Assembly: GCA_001899685.1 (NCBI GenBank)
Contig: MKWG01000002.1
Span: forward strand, 379,900-443,899
DNA length: 64,000 nucleotides
Direction: 5' to 3'
Source: Sphingobacteriales bacterium 44-15
Lineage (GTDB): Bacteria > Bacteroidota > Bacteroidia > Chitinophagales > Chitinophagaceae
The translations under genes were made by a program, and so were the position numbers. Of this stretch, positions 61,802 through 64,000 are shown piece by piece (position 1 is the first letter of the stretch; every line of letters begins with the position of its first letter). The notes under the pieces are model-generated. The model searched no databases, was not told the origin of the DNA, and saw only the letters and a list, made by a program, of their open reading frames with translations.

Positions 61802-63676
61802 TCATTTTCCGAACATCCGCTCCATATAGTCCTTTTTAAATGCTATATAGGTGGGGTTACCCGAGGGGGTGATATTGGGCTGGCTGCAGGCAAACAGCTC
61901 TTCGGTAAGTGTTTTCATTTCTTTTACTGTAAGCGCTTTGCCCGGCTTTATGGCCTGTTGCCAGGCAACGCTGCGAAGCAGCTTTTCTCTTTTTGAAAAC
62001 TTTACTTCATTGTTGAAATGCTTGAACTGCTCAAGCATCTGCTCAATGGCAAGCTTTTCATTGCCCTGCTCCACATCAGCGGGAGTGCCCTGTATTACAA
62101 AGGTATCCTTGCCAAACAGCTCTATTTCGTAACCGAGCATGGTGAGGTCGGGCAGCAGCTCCTGCAGCAATACCGCATCGGGTGCGGAAAGCGGTACAGT
62201 AAGCGGGAAGAGGCTGCGCTGGGAAGCTACGGGTTTCCCTTTTGCCGCGGCAGCATACCGTTCGTACAAAATACGCTCGTGCGCCGACTGCTGGTGGATC
62301 AATATAAATCCTGTATTGACAGGAGCTGCTATATAGGTCTTGTGTAACTGTATCAGGGGCGCATCTTCGATCAACTGCATTTTTTGCTCGCTGCCTGCAG
62401 CGGGCGATACGCCTGCCGCAGCTTCATATTCCAGCTTGCCTGTTGTCTGCTCAATAGCTGCAGATAAAATGGATTTAAAGCCTGTTTGTTTGGGCTCAGG
62501 ATAAAAATCTTTCCAGTGCTTCAGCTCGCTTTTGCTTTCAATGAGGTGCGCCTGGTTTTTTTGAGTGAAGGTATTGTATAAAGAAGATGCTTCGGCGCCC
62601 GCTTTTTTATCTTCCGTAAAAGGCCTGGCTACGGCATCGAGCTGTTGTATGGAAGGATCAAGGTCGAAGTTGAGCGTAGGAGTAATGCTGAACTGGGCAA
62701 GCGCATGTTTTACCGCCGATTGCACAAATGCATAAATGATCTTCTCGTCTTCAAACTTGATCTCCTGCTTGGTGGGATGCACATTAATATCAATCTGCGC
62801 CGGGTCAAGGTCAATGAACAGCACGTACATCGGGAAGCTGTCGGACGGGATCATTGCCTGGTAGGCGCTCATTACAGCATGATTCAGGTAGGCGCTCCTG
62901 ATAAACCTGTTGTTCACAAAAAAATACTGGTCGCCGCGGGTTTTCTTAGCTGTTTCCGGTTTTCCGGTAAAGCCGTATATGTTGAGGTAATCCGTTTTTT
63001 CCTGAACGGTCACCAGCTTTGCAGTATAGGTTGTCCCCAGCAGGTGCACGATCCGCTGCTTCAGCGTTCCTTTGTCAAGGTGGAACATTTCCTGCCCATT
63101 GGCGCTAAGGGAAAATGAAATTTCAGGAAAAGCCATTGCCACACGGGTAAACTCGTCCACTATATGCCGCATCTCTACGGGGTTGCTTTTGAGGAAATTC
63201 CTTCTTGCAGGCACATTGAAAAAAACGTTCTTCATGGCAATGCTGGTACCCTGTGCAAAAGCTGCGGGCTCCTGCTTTTTTACCATGCTGTTCTCAATCT
63301 CAATATAAGTGCCGGCCTCATCTTCCTGCCGTCTCGTTTTCAGCTCCACCTGCGCTACCGCCGCAATAGAAGCCAGCGCTTCACCCCTGAAGCCCATAGT
63401 GCGTATCCGGAAAAGGTCGTCAATATTGTTGATCTTGGAAGTGGCATGGCGCTCAAAGCTCATTCTTGCATCCGTTTCGCTCATGCCGCTGCCATTGTCT
63501 ATCACCTGTACCAACGATTTTCCTGCATCTGCCACCACCAGCTTTATGTCGGTGGCGCCCGCATCTACTGCATTTTCCAATAGTTCTTTCACGGCGCTGG
63601 AAGGGCGCTGTATCACTTCGCCCGCAGCTATCTGGTTGGCAATATTATCCGGTAATAACTGAATCTTATCTGGCAA
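61802..63676 (-). CDS. mutL: DNA mismatch repair protein MutL
   Basis: The product has 624 residues from the TTG at 63676. The GHKL ATPase has all motifs: KELLENAVDAGATDIKLVV, VIDNGSGMSETDARMSFERH, TMGFRGEALASIAAVAQVEL and GTSIAMKNVFFNVPARRNFL. A disordered linker (about 350-430) and the C-terminal dimerisation domain follow. The endonuclease motif expected as DQHAxxE reads HQQSAHERILYE, lacking Asp. MutL links mismatch recognition by MutS to strand removal. There is no ATG near the start. The first frame codon, TTG 63697, overlaps the promoter element, so TTG 63676 (PDKIQLLPDNIANQIAAGEV) is preferred. Confidence 0.93.
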   Translation of the reverse strand: MPDKIQLLPDNIANQIAAGEVIQRPSSAVKELLENAVDAGATDIKLVVADAGKSLVQVIDNGSGMSETDARMSFERHATSKINNIDDLFRIRTMGFRGEALASIAAVAQVELKTRRQEDEAGTYIEIENSMVKKQEPAAFAQGTSIAMKNVFFNVPARRNFLKSNPVEMRHIVDEFTRVAMAFPEISFSLSANGQEMFHLDKGTLKQRIVHLLGTTYTAKLVTVQEKTDYLNIYGFTGKPETAKKTRGDQYFFVNNRFIRSAYLNHAVMSAYQAMIPSDSFPMYVLFIDLDPAQIDINVHPTKQEIKFEDEKIIYAFVQSAVKHALAQFSITPTLNFDLDPSIQQLDAVARPFTEDKKAGAEASSLYNTFTQKNQAHLIESKSELKHWKDFYPEPKQTGFKSILSAAIEQTTGKLEYEAAAGVSPAAGSEQKMQLIEDAPLIQLHKTYIAAPVNTGFILIHQQSAHERILYERYAAAAKGKPVASQRSLFPLTVPLSAPDAVLLQELLPDLTMLGYEIELFGKDTFVIQGTPADVEQGNEKLAIEQMLEQFKHFNNEVKFSKREKLLRSVAWQQAIKPGKALTVKEMKTLTEELFACSQPNITPSGNPTYIAFKKDYMERMFGK

Positions 63677-63694
63677 AATCTCTCTGTTTAGCTG

Positions 63695-63702
63695 CAAAAA
63701 TA
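63695..63702 (-). promoter_or_regulatory. Promoter -7 element of mutL (TATTTTTG)
   Basis: On the minus strand TATTTTTG matches TAnnTTTG followed by C. It ends 18 nt before TTG 63676. Its position excludes the TTG at 63697 as the start if this promoter is used. Confidence 0.55.
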
Positions 63703-63733
63703 GGATTATTGGGGAAAGAGGGATTGAAATTGG

Positions 63734-63790
63734 TGAGGTGGGCTGTGGGTTATGGGCTACGAGCTATGAGCTAGGGGCTATGGGCAGGCC
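63734..63790. repeat. GGGCTATGAGC-type repeat
   Basis: GGGCTGTGGGTTATGGGCTA, CGAGCTATGAGCTAGGGGCT, ATGGGC. It has the same motif as 8530-8605, here without a clear second arm. Confidence 0.55.
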
Positions 63791-64000
63791 CTGAATACCA
63801 GTTGGTCCCTTAGTATCTCATAGTCCTGGCTCTTAAAGTTGACAGCTTTGGAATAAGATCTATGTCAACGGCATAAAATGCGGGAAAATTGAAAAGCGGG
63901 AGACTGTTTGTCATGTCCTGATATAAGTAGACACTATTACTACTATTACCTTTTTCTTTTTTTTGTTACTTTTTTTTCTTTTTACAATCCACATTTAAAT
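63791..64000. other. Window end, no gene seen
   Basis: About 210 bp with no supported frame, ending in long T-rich runs. Nothing recognisable. Confidence 0.5.

Overview
The window is a chromosomal segment of a member of the Bacteroidota, most likely of the Chitinophagaceae/Chitinophagales. The evidence is: gliding/type IX secretion genes (gldKLMN and gldFG), a type IX sorting-domain protein, many lipoproteins and outer-membrane barrels, a methionine synthase split into two genes, and repeated TAnnTTTG promoter -7 elements set very close to start codons. Twelve such TAnnTTTG elements are listed as features. No convincing -33 element was found at the expected spacing for those checked, so each promoter call rests on the -7 box and its distance to the start.

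Layout. 0-8.6 kb: tRNA-Arg(CCT), a secreted VOC protein, a TPR membrane protein, a helicase-nuclease, an Ig-like lipoprotein, a barrel protein and recR. 8.6-13.1 kb: the two halves of MetH, separated by a broken ORF6N gene and repeats. 13.2-16.3 kb: a repeat-truncated gene, a Crp/Fnr regulator, an NAD(P)H oxidoreductase and a barrel/lipoprotein pair. 16.6-22.0 kb: a hexuronate catabolic cluster (uxaA, KDPG aldolase, uxaC, ExuT-like MFS), then a GMC oxidoreductase. 24.0-31.0 kb: a DUF4783 protein, gpmI, an ECF sigma factor with an apparent dual membrane-spanning anti-sigma partner and a lipoprotein, then uvrC. 31.2-42.1 kb, minus strand: gldN-M-L-K in one transcription direction, a YyaL-type thioredoxin protein, hemD, a DUF4271 protein and a POTRA/barrel protein. 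42.2-52.9 kb: hemW, a lipoprotein, an SDR, a KDG kinase-like sugar kinase, a T9SS cargo protein, gldF-gldG and an amino-acid permease. 53-61 kb: an accessory stretch with gene debris, an orphan D12 adenine methylase, an unusual secreted TIM-barrel-type hydrolase, a GH92 enzyme, a broken REP-associated transposase and many short palindromic repeats. 61.2-63.7 kb: a TonB-C-like secreted protein and mutL.

How the parts fit. UxaC, UxaA, a KdgK-like kinase and KDPG aldolase cover most of the galacturonate/glucuronate route to pyruvate and glyceraldehyde-3-phosphate, with uptake by the ExuT-like carrier; the uxaB/uxuB-type reductase step is not in the window. GldKLMN form the T9SS motor/ring, and the 718-residue protein carries a matching C-terminal sorting domain. 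The sigma/anti-sigma pair at 26.2-28.2 kb is the most striking system. The anti-sigma candidate has a short cytoplasmic N-terminus, one inner-membrane helix, a low-complexity linker and an outer-membrane-type barrel, which is the architecture of the Dma family described in Bacteroides. A perfect inverted repeat covers the sigma factor's start codon.

The intergenic DNA is rich in dispersed palindromes. A GTGAAACGTGAGAGGTG family appears at seven loci. One copy interrupts the RAYT transposase gene just after its HUH motif, and an identical 78-bp block replaces the 5' end of an unrelated gene 47 kb away.
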